A stretch of 64,000 nucleotides of DNA from Russula earlei (taxonomy: Eukaryota > Basidiomycota > Agaricomycetes > Russulales > Russulaceae): the NCBI GenBank assembly GCA_025769875.1, contig JAGFNK010000030.1:62001-126000 (forward strand), written 5' to 3'. The notes below the pieces were generated by a model. The model searched no databases and was not told where the DNA came from. It saw only the letters and a list, made by a program, of their open reading frames with translations. The translations under genes were made by a program, and so were the position numbers. This document shows positions 20,665-31,142 of the stretch, piece by piece. How positions within the stretch are numbered: the first letter of the stretch is position 1; every line of letters starts with the position of its first letter.

Positions 20665-20777
20665 CCAAAGCTTGCCGTTCCCATTTCTCTCCAGCTGTGC
20701 TCCGATTCATTTCATATACGGTACTGGTTACCGACAAAGAGACTTTTTCCACCGCCTATCCATCGAACATCATACCA

Positions 20778-21428
20778 ATGCGCACCTTGAGTTTTGCTTT
20801 ATTCTGCCTCGCTGTTGGCGTCGCTCCATCATTCGCTCTTCCGTTTCCTAAGTGGGCCCACCTCCTCAAACTCGGTCGCATCACCCAAGTTGACTTTTCT
20901 TCTTTTGCATCGCAGACCTTCCAGGAACGATGACGATAAACCGCCGGTGCGGAATTTACATTGGGCCGAACGCCCAAAACGTCGAAACCGCAGATGAAGG
21001 AGCTGGTTTTCAGAGGCACTCATCACCCTTACGACAAAGTGGGCCGATTAAAGTCAATCGGAACGCCCGTCCCGGGGAGTTCAAAAGATACCGGCCAGGA
21101 GGACCAGCTGGACCAGCTAAAGATATCCCAGCCCAAAGATCCCATTAAGTGGGGAAGCACCTTTCAACTCCCGAGAATCGCATGGAACCGCGTTGGGCAC
21201 CCCTGGTCCGCACCACCCCCGACACCCGTCATTGCACCACCTCATACCCTCTTGCTGAACGACCACCGTCTCCCGCCCCCGCCCTGGGGGCTGGAGCGGA
21301 ACTTTTATGATGACGGGAGTGACGATGACACCGCTTCCACTACGAGGAGGTCAGGAGGGCAGCCTGGTGGCCGAGGAGCGAACCATTACCGCGGCTCATC
21401 AGTCCCCCGAGGGCCGCACCATGACTAG
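20778..21428 (+). CDS. Candidate small secreted protein A
   Basis: The ATG at 20778 opens a clear signal peptide (MRTLSFALFCLAVGVAPSFA). A likely intron at 20852-20915 (GTGGGC...CGCAG, 64 nt) is shared with gene B. A second possible intron (20947-20993) would join to a 144-residue exon at 20994-21428, giving ~179 aa. Without that intron the protein ends at 20997 with a basic tail. The mature part is charged and Gly/Pro-rich with few Cys. Exon 3 shares nothing visible with gene B. It may be an effector-like protein, or a retroelement piece joined to a signal peptide. Function unknown. Confidence 0.4.
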
Positions 21429-23472
21429 ATAGTGTGTATATAAGAGACTTGTCCTAAGCAGAGTCAAATCTTTCGTTGCTTCTCTATAAACCAATACATC
21501 TCTGCGTTCCCTCACTCTCGCCCGAAATCTCTCTCTCTCTCTCTCTCTCTCTCTAAGAAACAGGCGTGAGTTTACCTAGAAGTTACCACAATCGACTCTG
21601 AGTACCGTACGCGGCGGTGACAGCCAGCGCCTTACGCTCTTCCCAGCGACGACCTTAATGGCTCGCTCCTTGAACCGCTACCACCACCAGGTGCGGATTT
21701 TCCACGGATCGGATAGGCCATTAAGACGACAGTGAGCCTTGTAGTGTCAGAGCTGGCCTCTGAATACCGTCGGTTCCCCCATGCCAGCCAACTAGCTACG
21801 ATGTTAAATACACGCGATTGAATACAATCTATATTTCTCAGAGCAATCCCCTCACAGACCAACGATTCCAGCAAACCCCCTCCTAAAAACTATGACCCTC
21901 AAACCGAATGCCAATACCTGACACACTAACTGGCTCACCCAACGAGCCCTCACTATCCCTCGAAATCATTACCATCTCCATACCTGAAGAGGTCCCCTCA
22001 CTCTTCCCGGGCGCCATTCAACCCTGGGTTAAGCCGCACCTCGCCCTCTCCTCCCCGTTCCCCTCCACACAATCCTACCCAAAGCCAGCCCTACAAGGCC
22101 ATCCCGAACATGGCCACTGTTGAGGGCGTCACTATGGATGACTCGCCCCTCCCCCCCTGACCAGTCGCAGCGCATCACCCCCACCCTTCAAGGGAATGTC
22201 ACAAGGCAACAGCAACATTAATGCCCTAGGCGCCGCCCCTACCATCCTAGACACCGTCACCCAGATGCAAAGCCATCTGGAGGCCATTGCCAAACGTAAC
22301 CCCCCACCAGGACCACCAACAAAAGACGCCTCCCACTACCTGGTCGAGAAACACACTCCCCCCGTCATTGGACGCACACCCCGCTGCCGCCCTTGACGTC
22401 AAGCGCACAGTAGACTCGGTCCAACACCCTCGTGGCCATCCCTGGCCATCCCCTTCGATAACGAGGCCAACCACCTCTATGTGGCGTTTCCGGGGACACG
22501 CAGTCAACGCACAAGACTGAAGGGATCGTTCAACCAACGATCAACCGCTCAGGTGGATCCCCGCTAGCTCGAGACACAACACTGGCTTCTCGCTGCCTCT
22601 TGGTGCGTCCACATATCGCCTGCCATTCCCCTATGCCTTTTCCTTCCTTTGATGTCTTTCCATCCATGCGTCATTTTATCCCTTTATCACTTGTCAGTCT
22701 TTCATTCCTCCTCCTTATGTGCTCAAACACTTTAGCTACCTTTCTGAATGACAGTCAAGTTTCGTGTTCTCTATCTGGCTTCACGAAGCCTCTATCCTCG
22801 ACGTCAAGGCCTCCTGGCCGTTCCACTCCAGTCCGCGCTCCGCCATGCAGAAAGAACTGGTCGCGGCGGTCGATGATTTGGAAGCACTCGAGCTGCTGCA
22901 GACCAGCAACGAAGAGGGGATTGCAGGTGCGCTCCGTGTCGTACGAGGCGGGCGCGCGGCGGGTGAGCTCTGACAAGCCAGTGATGGAGAGAGGCAGGGT
23001 GTGCGCACATGCATCACCAACTTTGTCGTCGCGCGTGGTCATTTCCAGGTGTCGTCCGGGGATCTTCTGCTTTCGTCCGAGGCGGTGGCCTGCTTTCTGG
23101 CCTTCGCGGCGTTCTTCTGGGGGGCAGGGTCCACAAAATTTCGTTTCTGCTCGGCTCGGCGGAGGCGGCGAGAGACAGAAATGGCGGTGCGGCCGCGGGG
23201 CCAGGAGGGGGCGATGGGTCGGAGCAGGGCAGAGTGGACGTGGACGTAGGCAATGATGAGTCGGGGAGCAGGGGGTGACCCAGGCGGCGGGGATAGCATA
23301 GAAACGCAATGGCAGGGACAAGAGATACGGAGATGGGGCTCAAAGTGATGGCGGCGGAAACTGTGGGTGCTAACGAGATTATCTGTGGGCAGGCGCTCTA
23401 ACACGACAGGCAATCCCCCACTCGATGTATATAAGCAGATTGACGGAGTGACATGCTATCGACCCCGAGCTG
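21429..23472. other. Duplicated C-rich stretch of unit A, no confident gene
   Basis: It contains a TATA-like TGTATATAAGAG (~21433), a (CT)n tract (21528-21554), short frames around 21908-22123 and 22196-22396 that recur in unit B and look like degraded gag-type sequence, and open frames on both strands at 22755-23413 that differ from unit B by indels. A TATATA motif (~23427) near the mS42 fragment is also in both units. I see no complete gene. Confidence 0.35.
21528..21554. repeat. (CT)n microsatellite
   Basis: Uninterrupted CT repeat of about 27 bp, present in unit A only. Confidence 0.9.
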
Positions 23473-24022
23473 TTAATAACGGTTTTGACCCACGCACCGC
23501 GAATACGCAACCCGAACCGCCCCCCAGTCCAAACACGACCAGAATCGCTCAAGGTACGTCTCCTTCCCCCAGACGCCGTATCCGGCCGCCATCCACGCGT
23601 GCTCGTGCACGCTCACGCAGAAAAGCGGGTACAGCGTCTGCCCGAGCGTGTCCAGCGACGCCTGCCCATCCGGCATGCCTCCGGTGCCCATGCCAGCCAG
23701 CCCGCCGGATGGCCCGTCGTCCCACAGGTTCGTGGGGCGCGGCGCGCCATTCTGGAACCTGCTCACGCGGGCGCTCATCGAAAGCGTGCGCGCACCGGGA
23801 GGCGGGTCCGCGTGGAGGGGGGGCGGCGTGAGGCCCGAGTTGGGGACCGTCGGCCGTCTCGGTTGCGGAGCGCCGTGCTGTGGCGCTGCGGTCTCCGCGG
23901 GGACATACACCCCACCGAGCTCGGTACCGCCGTACTCCGGGGCGAGAAGCTGTCGACGTTCGTTGACGAGGAGCGTCCCGGCGCCGTAGGTAGCGACGAA
24001 CCAGACGAAGCGCTTGTGAGCT
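23473..24022 (-). pseudogene. Truncated mS42 copy in unit A
   Basis: The 3' ~540 bp of the mS42 gene, nearly identical to 27234-27808, on the minus strand. A ~30-bp deletion between GCGACGA repeats removes DPLGRLGV-type codons, and the frame is lost before ~24020. The N-terminal exons are absent. Not functional. Confidence 0.88.
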
Positions 24023-24540
24023 GACCCTCCCATTTCCAAAACAATAAATCAAGGTCATGTGACATGTAGACAAGTAATTAATTATAATAAGGGGGACTTT
24101 CGTGTAGGGCCTCACTTGGAGGCTAAGTTGAATCTCCTGTCCCATGTCTCAGAATTACAGATTACTCAACACATTCACATGCTCGACGAGTCTTGTGTTA
24201 TCTCTTGACCATTTGGCAGTGACAAGCTGCAACCTCCAACAGTCAAACCTGCGGGAGTGACGGAGATGGGAGATGTCGGGACTTCCGTTCTTCTCGGTAT
24301 CTCTCTCGTTTGTGGGGGATCAAGATGCAGCAGGCGGGCGGCACGTAGCCGTACAGTTCCGGTACACAACGATGCGGCGGGTTAGGTTACCGACTCGCTA
24401 CCCACGCCGCATTGGGAGTTGAAAGTGATTGAACTTACGGTGATGTTGAACGGGACTGATTGATATAACAAGATTAGCGATCGCTATGCGATCAAAAGTC
24501 ACCGCTCATCATTGATTGCGGACAAACTGGCCAGGGCGAG

Positions 24541-24547
24541 TATAAAA
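24541..24547 (+). promoter_or_regulatory. TATA box of secreted-protein gene B
   Basis: TATAAAA 124 bp before the ATG at 24665, in a block matching the gene A promoter. Confidence 0.5.
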
Positions 24548-24664
24548 CGAAGCTTGCGGTTCCCATTTCTCTCCAGCTGTGCTCTACGGTACTGGTTACC
24601 GACAAAGAAACTTTCTCCACCGCCTATCCCTCTTTTTAAATCGAACATCCCGCTCATCATACCG

Positions 24665-25236
24665 ATGCGCACCTTGATTTTTGCTTTATTCTGCCTCGCT
24701 GTTGGCGTCGCTAAATCATCCGCTCTTCCTTCTTCTAAGTGGGCTCACCTCTTCAAACTCGGTCGCATCACCCAAGTTGACTTTTCTTTTGCATCGCAGT
24801 CCTACCGAGGTAAAGAAGCCGGGGCCTATCACGCATATGTTGGAAAATCCGAATATCTTGAATAGGGACTTGCCGCTGTTAGTCCACCATCGTCACACGC
24901 CGGTGTCGGGAAATACCGAGGAGTGTGCCTTTGTTCGACAGGCCGCCGGTCCTCGGCAATCGCAAGTCCACTGAACTGGCAGTTGACAATTTGTTTAAGA
25001 AACAGGGGATCCGTCCAGGGCCGCTGGACCACGGTGCAGACCGAGCAGAGAGCCGCCTTTTTAAAGAAAAGTCGGTGGGGTCACCTACCACTCTCGGACG
25101 CCCCACACTACCCCCGATTGCGAAAATTTTATCGGCTCAACACAACGGAGGCCATGAGGGCGACATTGGATTTGCAGAGCTGTCCTCTGAATACCCGTCG
25201 ATTCCACTAGCTACGATGTTAAATATACGCGATTGA
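24665..25236 (+). CDS. Candidate small secreted protein B
   Basis: The ATG at 24665 opens a signal peptide (MRTLIFALFCLAVGVAKSSA) similar to gene A. The shared first intron is 24739-24799. A 10-nt exon (24800-24809), then an intron 24810-24882 (GTAAAG...GTTAG), lead in frame to 24883-25236, giving ~145 aa with a basic, Leu/Pro-rich mature part. If the second intron is retained, the protein ends at 24974; if neither is removed, at 24865. The later exons do not resemble gene A. No known domain. The model needs transcript support. Confidence 0.4.
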
Positions 25237-25335
25237 ATACAATCTAGCCCCTCATTGTGCTGAACCCAAGACCAACGATGCCAGCAAACCCCCCCTCATC
25301 TACAACCTTCAGAATGCCAGAAAGCAGTAGAGTAC

Positions 25336-25394
25336 TGCCAATACCTGACACACTAACCGGCTCAGTGAGGCGGTTAGTGTGTCAGGTATTGGCA
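25336..25394. repeat. 24-bp inverted repeat with 11-nt loop
   Basis: 25336-25359 and 25371-25394 are perfect reverse complements around GCTCAGTGAGG. Unit A has only the left half at the matching place, so the right half is an added inverted copy. Confidence 0.9.
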
Positions 25395-26517
25395 CCCCAG
25401 CGAGTCCTCGAAATCATTACCATCTACATACCCGAAGAGGTCCCCTCACTCTTCGCCATCCGTTCTCTATCGTAAACCAGGCCATCCCGAACATGGCCAC
25501 TGTCGAGGGCGTCACCATGGACGACTCGCCCCTCCCCAGTCATGTTGCTGTTGTCTTGGGACATTCCCTTGAAGAGCGGGGGTGATGCGCTGCGACTGAT
25601 CAGGGGCCCTGTGCGCCGCCCCCACCATCCTAGACACCGTCACCCAGATGCAAAACCATCTGGAGGCCATTGCCAAACGTAACCCCACCAGGGCCACCAA
25701 TAAAAGACGCCTCCCACTACCTGGTCGAGAAGCACGCTCCCCCCGGCATTGGACACACACCCCCGCCGCTGCCCTTGACGTCAAGGCGCACAGTAGACTC
25801 AGGTCCAACACCCTTGTGGCCATCCCTGGCCATCCCCTTCGATAACGAGGCCAACCACCTCTATGTGGCGTTTCCGGGGACACGCAGTCAACGCACAAGA
25901 CTGAAGGGATCGTTCAACCAACGATCAACCCCTCAGGTGGATCCCCGCTAGCCCGAGCCACAACACCTGCCTCTTGGTGCGTCCACATATCGCCTGCCAT
26001 TCCCCTATGCCTTTTCCTTTCTTTGATGTCTTGCCATCCTTTGATCCCATGCCTCATTTTATCCCTTCATCCCTTGTCGGTCTTTCGTTCCCACTCTCGC
26101 ATCCTCCTTATGTGCTCAAACACTTTAGCTACCCTTCTGAATGACAGTCAAGTTTCGTGTTCTCTATCTGTCCTGCACGAAGCCTCTCTCCTCGACGTCA
26201 AGGTCTCCTGGCCGTTCCTCTCCAGTCCGCGTCCGCGTTCGATGACTTACTGGGACTCGCTCTCTTCCTCTCAGTCTTTCCTCTCTTCCATGGTCCGATA
26301 CCAGCACCACGAACTGTCGTTACCCAGTCCGTCGAGAGCGTCCCTCCATTGGTGGCAGCGGCCGATGATTTGGACGCACTCGAGCTGCTGCAGACCGGCA
26401 ACGAAGAGGGGATTGCGGGTGAGCTCTGAGGAGCCAGTGATGGAGAGAGGCAGGGTGTGCGCATATGCATCACCCACTTTGTCGTCGCGCGTGGTCATTT
26501 CCAGGTGTCGTCGACGG

Positions 26518-26544
26518 TTGCTGCTGCTGCTGCTGCTGCTGCTG
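26518..26544. repeat. (CTG)9 microsatellite
   Basis: Nine CTG units on the plus strand, absent from the matching place in unit A. Confidence 0.9.
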
Positions 26545-27233
26545 TAGGGGCATCGCAGGCCTCGTTGTGGCATTAGAAGGCGGCGTCGGGGGGGCGTCTG
26601 CGTCCGAGGTCGCAAGTGGCTCGGCCTTGAGATCGACCGATGCGGCCGTCGCGTTCGTTGGTGGCGTCGGCGTTGGGTAGCCGTGGCTCGCGTCGCGCTC
26701 GGCGCCGTCGTCTTCCGGCCGCCGCATCGGGCGATACCGCGGTGTCGATGGGCAACCCTGGGTGGAACGAGACGGCACGCGAATGGAAATGGACCGGGCT
26801 GGGGGTTCGAAGCGAAGCGAAAGGTGGCGGCGTCGATCTTCTGCTTTCGTCCGAGGCGGCGGCATGCTTTTCTGGCCTTCGTGGCGTCCTTCTGGGGGCA
26901 GGGGTTCGCAAATTTTCGTTTCTGCTCGGCCCGGCGCCGGCGGCGAGAGGCAGAAATGGCCGTGCGGCGGCGGCGGGGTCAGGAGGGGGCGATGGATCGG
27001 AGCAGGGCAGAGTGGAGTGATGATTCAGGGAGCAGGGGGTGATGACTCGGGCGGCGGGGATGGCATGAAAACGCGATGGCAGGGACGAGAGATACGGAGG
27101 TGATGGCGGCGGAAACTGTGGGTCCTAACGAGATTACTTGTGGGCAGGGCGGGCGCTCTAAAACGACAGGCAACCCCCCACTCGATGTATATAAGCAGAG
27201 TGACAAGAGTGACATGCTATCGACCCCGAGCTG

Positions 27234-28478
27234 TTAATAACGGTTTTGACCCACGCACCGCGAATACGCAACCCGAACCGCCCCCCAGTCCAAACACGAC
27301 CAGAATCGCTCAAGGTACGTCTCCTTCCCCCAGACGCCGTATCCGGCCGCCATCCACGCGTGCTCGTGCACGCTCACGCAGAAAAGCGGGTACAGCGTCT
27401 GCCCGAGCGTGTCCAGCGACGCCTGCCCATCCGGCATGCCTCCGGTGCCCATGCCAGCCAGCCCGCCGGATGGCCCGTCGTCCCACAGGTTCGTGGGGCG
27501 CGGCGCGCCATTCTGGAACCTGCTCACGCGGGCGCTCATCGAAAGCGTGCGCGCACCGGGAGGCGGGTCCGCGTGGAAGGGGGGCGGCGTGAGGCCCGAC
27601 GTGGGGAACGTCGGCTGTCTCGGTTGCGGAGCGCCGTGCTGTGGCGCTGCGGTCTCCGCGGGGACATACACCCCACCGAGCTCGGTGCCACCGTACTCCG
27701 GGGCGAGGGGCTGCCGACGTTCGTTGACGAGGAGCGTCCCGGCGCCGTAGGTAGCGACGACGCCGAGACGGCCGAGAGGGTCGGCGACGAACCAGACGAA
27801 GCCGCTTGAGGAGAGCATTCCGGTCGCCGCAGCCGTCACGTACGTCTTGAGGTCGTCCAGCGAGCCCATCTGCGCGGCGATCACCCCGCCCAGGGTCTGT
27901 GTTCGCTCCGGGTTCACCTTTATGTCTGTCAGCGCGGCTTCGTGGTTCGGTGATGTGGCCGTTGGAGGTTTCTACTTGCGACCATGCGTGTCAGGTCGTT
28001 TCTCGTCAAGAAAAAGTGAAATTTCAGAGGCGTCAAGAAGAGACTGACAAGATGGTGAAGGAAGAAGCTATTGTTGAGCGCGAGACTCGCATAGTTAAAC
28101 GCGAGCGTTTGGCTCTCGTGCGGGGCAGTGGACATGACGATCTGAGCCACGCTCATATTTTCAAGTTGGGTGCCTGAATATGTGTTTTGTGAGTGAGGGA
28201 CGCAGCGCAGCGGAGCGACTGTTCGCAGGCAGACACAACCTTTTGTTTGGTCGTTGAGACGGTCGAGAAGGCCCTGCTGGTAGTCCTCCGCGATGACCTT
28301 GAGCGCGGCGGGCGAGAGAAAGTCGCCCAGGCCATCCTCGATTTTATATGGGAGCGGGACGCGGACGTGGATCGTCCTGCGGCAGGGATAAGAGGGGCGG
28401 GACTGCGCTGCGCTGAGAACGAGAAGCCAGCCGTGCCGCGCTCGACGTTGTTTTCACGCTGCGTGCGAGACGGTGCAT
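27234..28478 (-). CDS. RSM26: Mitochondrial small ribosomal subunit protein mS42 (SOD-like)
   Basis: A structural protein of the mitochondrial ribosome with an Fe/Mn-superoxide dismutase fold that has lost metal chemistry. Model on the minus strand: exons 28478-28458, 28402-28240, 28173-28049 and 27971-27234, all in frame, 348 aa. Landmarks: LPYKIEDGLGDFLSP, LAFNYASLALNNSFF, SPNHEAAL, GFVWFV and the C-terminal HEHAWM...GVWGKETYLERFW, the SOD_Fe_C pattern. The short Arg/Ser-rich start is a likely mitochondrial presequence. The first exon (21 nt) and its 55-nt intron are the least certain part. Its 3' end is duplicated at 23473. mS43 (MRP1) is the alternative within the same fold family. Confidence 0.8.
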
Positions 28479-28594
28479 GGAGGTGACAAAACGGAGAGGA
28501 GCAGAGCCGCGACCCAATCGGGTAGTCAGGTCGGGAGGGGACACGTCGACTCGACCCCACTCATTCTCACACTCACCACCACCACCATCACGCC
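28479..28594. promoter_or_regulatory. 116-bp shared promoter of mS42 and OST2
   Basis: The two start codons face away from each other with only 116 bp between them. The interval is GC-rich on the left and CAC/CCA-rich near OST2, with no TATA box. Both genes are housekeeping, which fits a bidirectional promoter. Confidence 0.5.
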
Positions 28595-29151
28595 ATGGCT
28601 GGGCCCAAGTCATCATCGAACGCTTCAAAACGCGCTGCTGCAACTGCTGCCGCTACCCCATCCAAACCCGCGCCCTCGAGCTCTTCTGCACCCGCACCGG
28701 CGTCGGCGTCGACGGTCGCGCTGCACACGCTCTGGGCGGCATACCTCGACGCGACGCCCTCCCGCTTGAAATTGGTCGATGCCTTCCTCGTCTTCCTCGT
28801 CCTATCCGGCGTGATCCAGTTCGTGTACTGCGTGCTCGTGACAAGCTTCCCTTTCAACGCCTTTCTCGCCGGGTGCGTGCGACATGCTCGTCCCTCGTCG
28901 TCACATTTTTTTTATTTGGCTTTGCTGGACAGGTTCGCGAGCACCGTCGGACAATTTGTGCTCACCGCGTCGTTGCGCTCGCAAGTTAATGCGAAAAACC
29001 GTGCTCTGTTCAAGGATGTGTCACCGGAAAGGCGAGTGTTCTGTCCAAGACCTGACCGTGGTCTGTGTGCTCAAGGCCATGCAGGGCGTTTGCAGACTTT
29101 GTCGTAGGCTCCGTCGTATTGCACTTTTTCGTGTTCAACTTCCTCGGTTAA
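28595..29151 (+). CDS. OST2: Oligosaccharyltransferase subunit OST2/DAD1
   Basis: A subunit of the ER membrane oligosaccharyltransferase, which transfers glycan from dolichol to nascent Asn residues. Exons 28595-28872, 28933-29031 and 29085-29151 give 147 aa, the usual DAD1 size plus an Ala/Ser/Pro-rich N-terminus of ~45 residues. Landmarks: LKLVDAFLVFLVLSGVIQF, YCVLVTSFPFNAFLAG, TASLRSQVN and the C-terminal ADFVVGSVVLHFFVFNFLG. Three hydrophobic helices. The second intron must start with GC (AAAG|GCGAGT) to keep the conserved PERAFADF. Divergent from mS42. Confidence 0.92.
29032..29084 (+). other. OST2: GC-AG intron of OST2
   Basis: 53-nt intron, donor AG|GCGAGTG, acceptor CATGCAG. Only this splice restores Glu-Arg-Ala-Phe-Ala-Asp in frame; the nearest GT donor gives the wrong phase. 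Confidence 0.85.
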
Positions 29152-29446
29152 TGTTAACTGTATCCCTCTGCTCTTATCCTATCACCCATGAGAGCATATA
29201 CTCAATCAGCCACACGTCGGCATTCAAGGAAGCAGGTCATGTCTTGAAACCGCAAATAACAACGCCTAAAAGTAGGGAAGCGACAGAAAACCATTAAATA
29301 GACGGGCGTGCGTTCGAGCTCGATCGATCATTCAGGGAGGAAGGGAAGGGTCCAGTCCACGATACTCATCTCACGAGTCGTGCATACGTGCCGTGGTCTC
29401 GCCTAACGCCTCCGCTCAAAGGAAGTAGAGCGCTGAGTGGTAGTGT

Positions 29447-29890
29447 TTAGAGTACGCGTGAAAGACATGAGGGCAACGGCAAGCGCACCCCAAAGATCAC
29501 GACGGCGAAATCAAATACGTATTCGCCTGTTGGCGTGTGGGGCGTCCGCGCACGGTGTGTTGAGAAAATACAAACCCGAGGAGTGAGAGCGGAGATGGTG
29601 GACGTACCGACTTCGAGATAGGTGCGCAGCAGCTCTGCCCGCGGGCCAAGCCAAGACGTTATCGTCGAAACCTGAAACGCTCTCGGGGGAGGACACTACT
29701 CACGACGAACGTCCTTGTTCGGCACCTGAGTTAGATTAGGCCTGAGGGCGAAAGGGTCAGTTCGATGCGAGCTTGGTCTTACGAGCAGGAGGCGGGAAAC
29801 GCACGTCAAACCAGTGGAGCGTTTGATGCCGGCGAGAAAAGCGCTGAGGAGGACGGCGTCGATGCCAAGGTGGATGAGTTTTCCGAGCAT
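29447..29890 (-). CDS. DUF1748 family small mitochondrial/membrane protein
   Basis: Four exons on the minus strand (29890-29805, 29741-29704, 29634-29608, 29526-29447) join in frame to 76 aa. Landmarks: MLGKLIHLGIDAVLLSAFLAGIK, RSTGLT, NKDVR and YLEVGEYVFDFAVV, the pattern I recall for the fungal DUF1748 family. An N-terminal hydrophobic helix is followed by a short polar loop and an amphipathic stretch. All introns have GT-AG ends and the last two exons are only 27 and 80 nt, so the gene is invisible to a single-frame search. Molecular function is unknown to me. Confidence 0.75.
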
Positions 29891-30047
29891 TTTCCAAGCC
29901 AAATACGAGTCGAGAGAGGTGTGTGGTAAGTGAAGCGAGGACGACGAGGAGATGGCCTCGCTCCGACCGTGCTCTTGTCATGTGATGGGGCGCACATGTC
30001 TCGCTTTATTCGCACATTTGTATGTTTACAGGTCACTACAGTACTGT

Positions 30048-30939
30048 CTATAAAAGCGCGTGCCGGGTGGGCAGTAGCGCTTGTAGCGTCTGGACCGTGG
30101 CCTCCTTCTCCTCCTTTATGACGTTCGAAAATGCCTTGAACGTTGGCCGAGCGGCGTCACCTGGACAGCAGCCCCGTCGTCAGCGATGGCAAATCACGAC
30201 TTGGGAAAGGGTAGTATTACACTGCAGCTGGAATGAAACGCTCTCGCTAGTCGTGATCTGGGCGCCGGCCTGACGCATTCGCTCGAGAGCCCACGGTACT
30301 TCCTCTTTGTTGCAGCTCGACACCCCATCCGCAAGCACGTGCACGTCATACCCGCGCTCGAGCAAGTCCAAGGTGGACTGCAGCACGCATACGTGAGACT
30401 GGCCGGAATCAGCTTTGTTTTGACGGGTATACACGGACGGCCGTACCTCGATCCCCGCAAGAACGAACGACCTGAAACCCCGGCCGTCGATCAGGGATAA
30501 GAACTCGGGCGTCGTCATCGAAAAGAGAGATTTCTCGATAGTGGCGAGGTGTAGGGGACCAAGAGACCTAAGGTCGAGGCGATCATCGGTCTTGCCGAGG
30601 CCTGCGGCATGGAAACAAGTGGTCGGCAACGTGGCTGAATGGGAGACGAACCTTTGGGGTTCTGTTCGGTGACGATCACAGGGACGTCGAGGACCTGAAG
30701 CCATAAGCCAGGCACACCAGAGCAACAAAAATGCACCATACCCTGGCCACTTTGAGGAGCTTATTCCCGGTGGCGACGACAGAGTCGAAGCCATGAATGG
30801 CAGGTCCTGATGTAGAAGAGCTCAGAGGGAAACACGTAAGAGAGAGAGATGATTGGGTACGGAATTTCGTCTGGATATCGCAGAGAAGAAATGCGGTTCG
30901 GGCGGGGATGAGTTTGACGACCTTGGCGACGGTGGCCAT
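30048..30939 (-). CDS. Isochorismatase-family hydrolase
   Basis: A cytosolic or mitochondrial cysteine hydrolase of the isochorismatase (ISOC/nicotinamidase-like) fold; the substrate cannot be told. Six exons: 30939-30861, 30806-30742, 30694-30652, 30601-30447, 30398-30221 and 30160-30048, 210 aa in frame. Landmarks: ARTAFLLCDIQTKF with the catalytic Asp, DVPVIVTEQNPK, the IEKSLFSM Lys region, and SHVCVLQSTLDLL with the nucleophile Cys followed by YDVHVLADGVSS. The Asp-Lys-Cys triad is present. Length and motifs fit ISOC1/ISOC2-like proteins. Same strand as the DUF1748 gene, 157 bp upstream of it. Confidence 0.88.
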
Positions 30940-31142
30940 TCTGGAGGAAAGGAAAAGAGTTGAGGATGAGATCAACCAACCACATGATCCGACCCTGATC
31001 GCGACCACCATCTCCTCTCCTCTCCTCCTCCTCCTAACGCACTCGACGGCCTCCCTTCCTTTCTTTTTGTCATCACCACTTGCTTCCTACAGCAATTTCC
31101 GCTCCTTAAAATCCATCAAACAAAAAAAAAAAAAAATAATTC

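Larger units (their letters stand above)
20141..24014. repeat. Tandem duplication, left unit (A)
   Basis: It matches 24117-27808 in the same order and orientation: conserved promoter and signal-peptide exon, C-rich middle, then the 3' end of mS42. Unit A carries private sequence at ~20916-21745, including a TATA-like TGTATATAAG (~21433) and a (CT)n tract. Its outer end cuts mS42, so A is the derived copy and B the source. Confidence 0.8.
25237..27233. other. Duplicated C-rich stretch of unit B, no confident gene
   Basis: It parallels 21750-23472. It includes the hairpin at 25336, gag-like short frames at 25257-25475 and 25670-25951, (CTG)9 at 26518, and GC-rich frames on both strands (26470-27100). 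The minus frame through the CTG tract would encode poly-Gln, but no start or supporting homology is evident. TATATA at ~27189 lies near the mS42 stop. Confidence 0.35.
24117..27808. repeat. Tandem duplication, right unit (B)
   Basis: Counterpart of 20141-24014, with ~100 bp between the units. It runs without a break into the complete mS42 gene. Private features are the 24-bp hairpin at 25336-25394, a (CTG)9 tract at 26518-26544 and extra sequence around 26220-26340 and 26550-26800. Confidence 0.8.

Noticed and set aside
22755..23413. Overlapping minus frames of 124-188 codons in unit A
   Set aside because: They are not conserved in frame with the matching part of unit B (26470-27215), so they are unlikely to be genes.
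23485..24024. Plus-strand frames of 113-187 codons over the mS42 3' region in both units
   Set aside because: They are antisense to mS42 and contain no independent signal.
26470..26865. Minus frame with nine Gln from the CTG tract
   Set aside because: The tract is absent from unit A and the frame has no supported start or homology.
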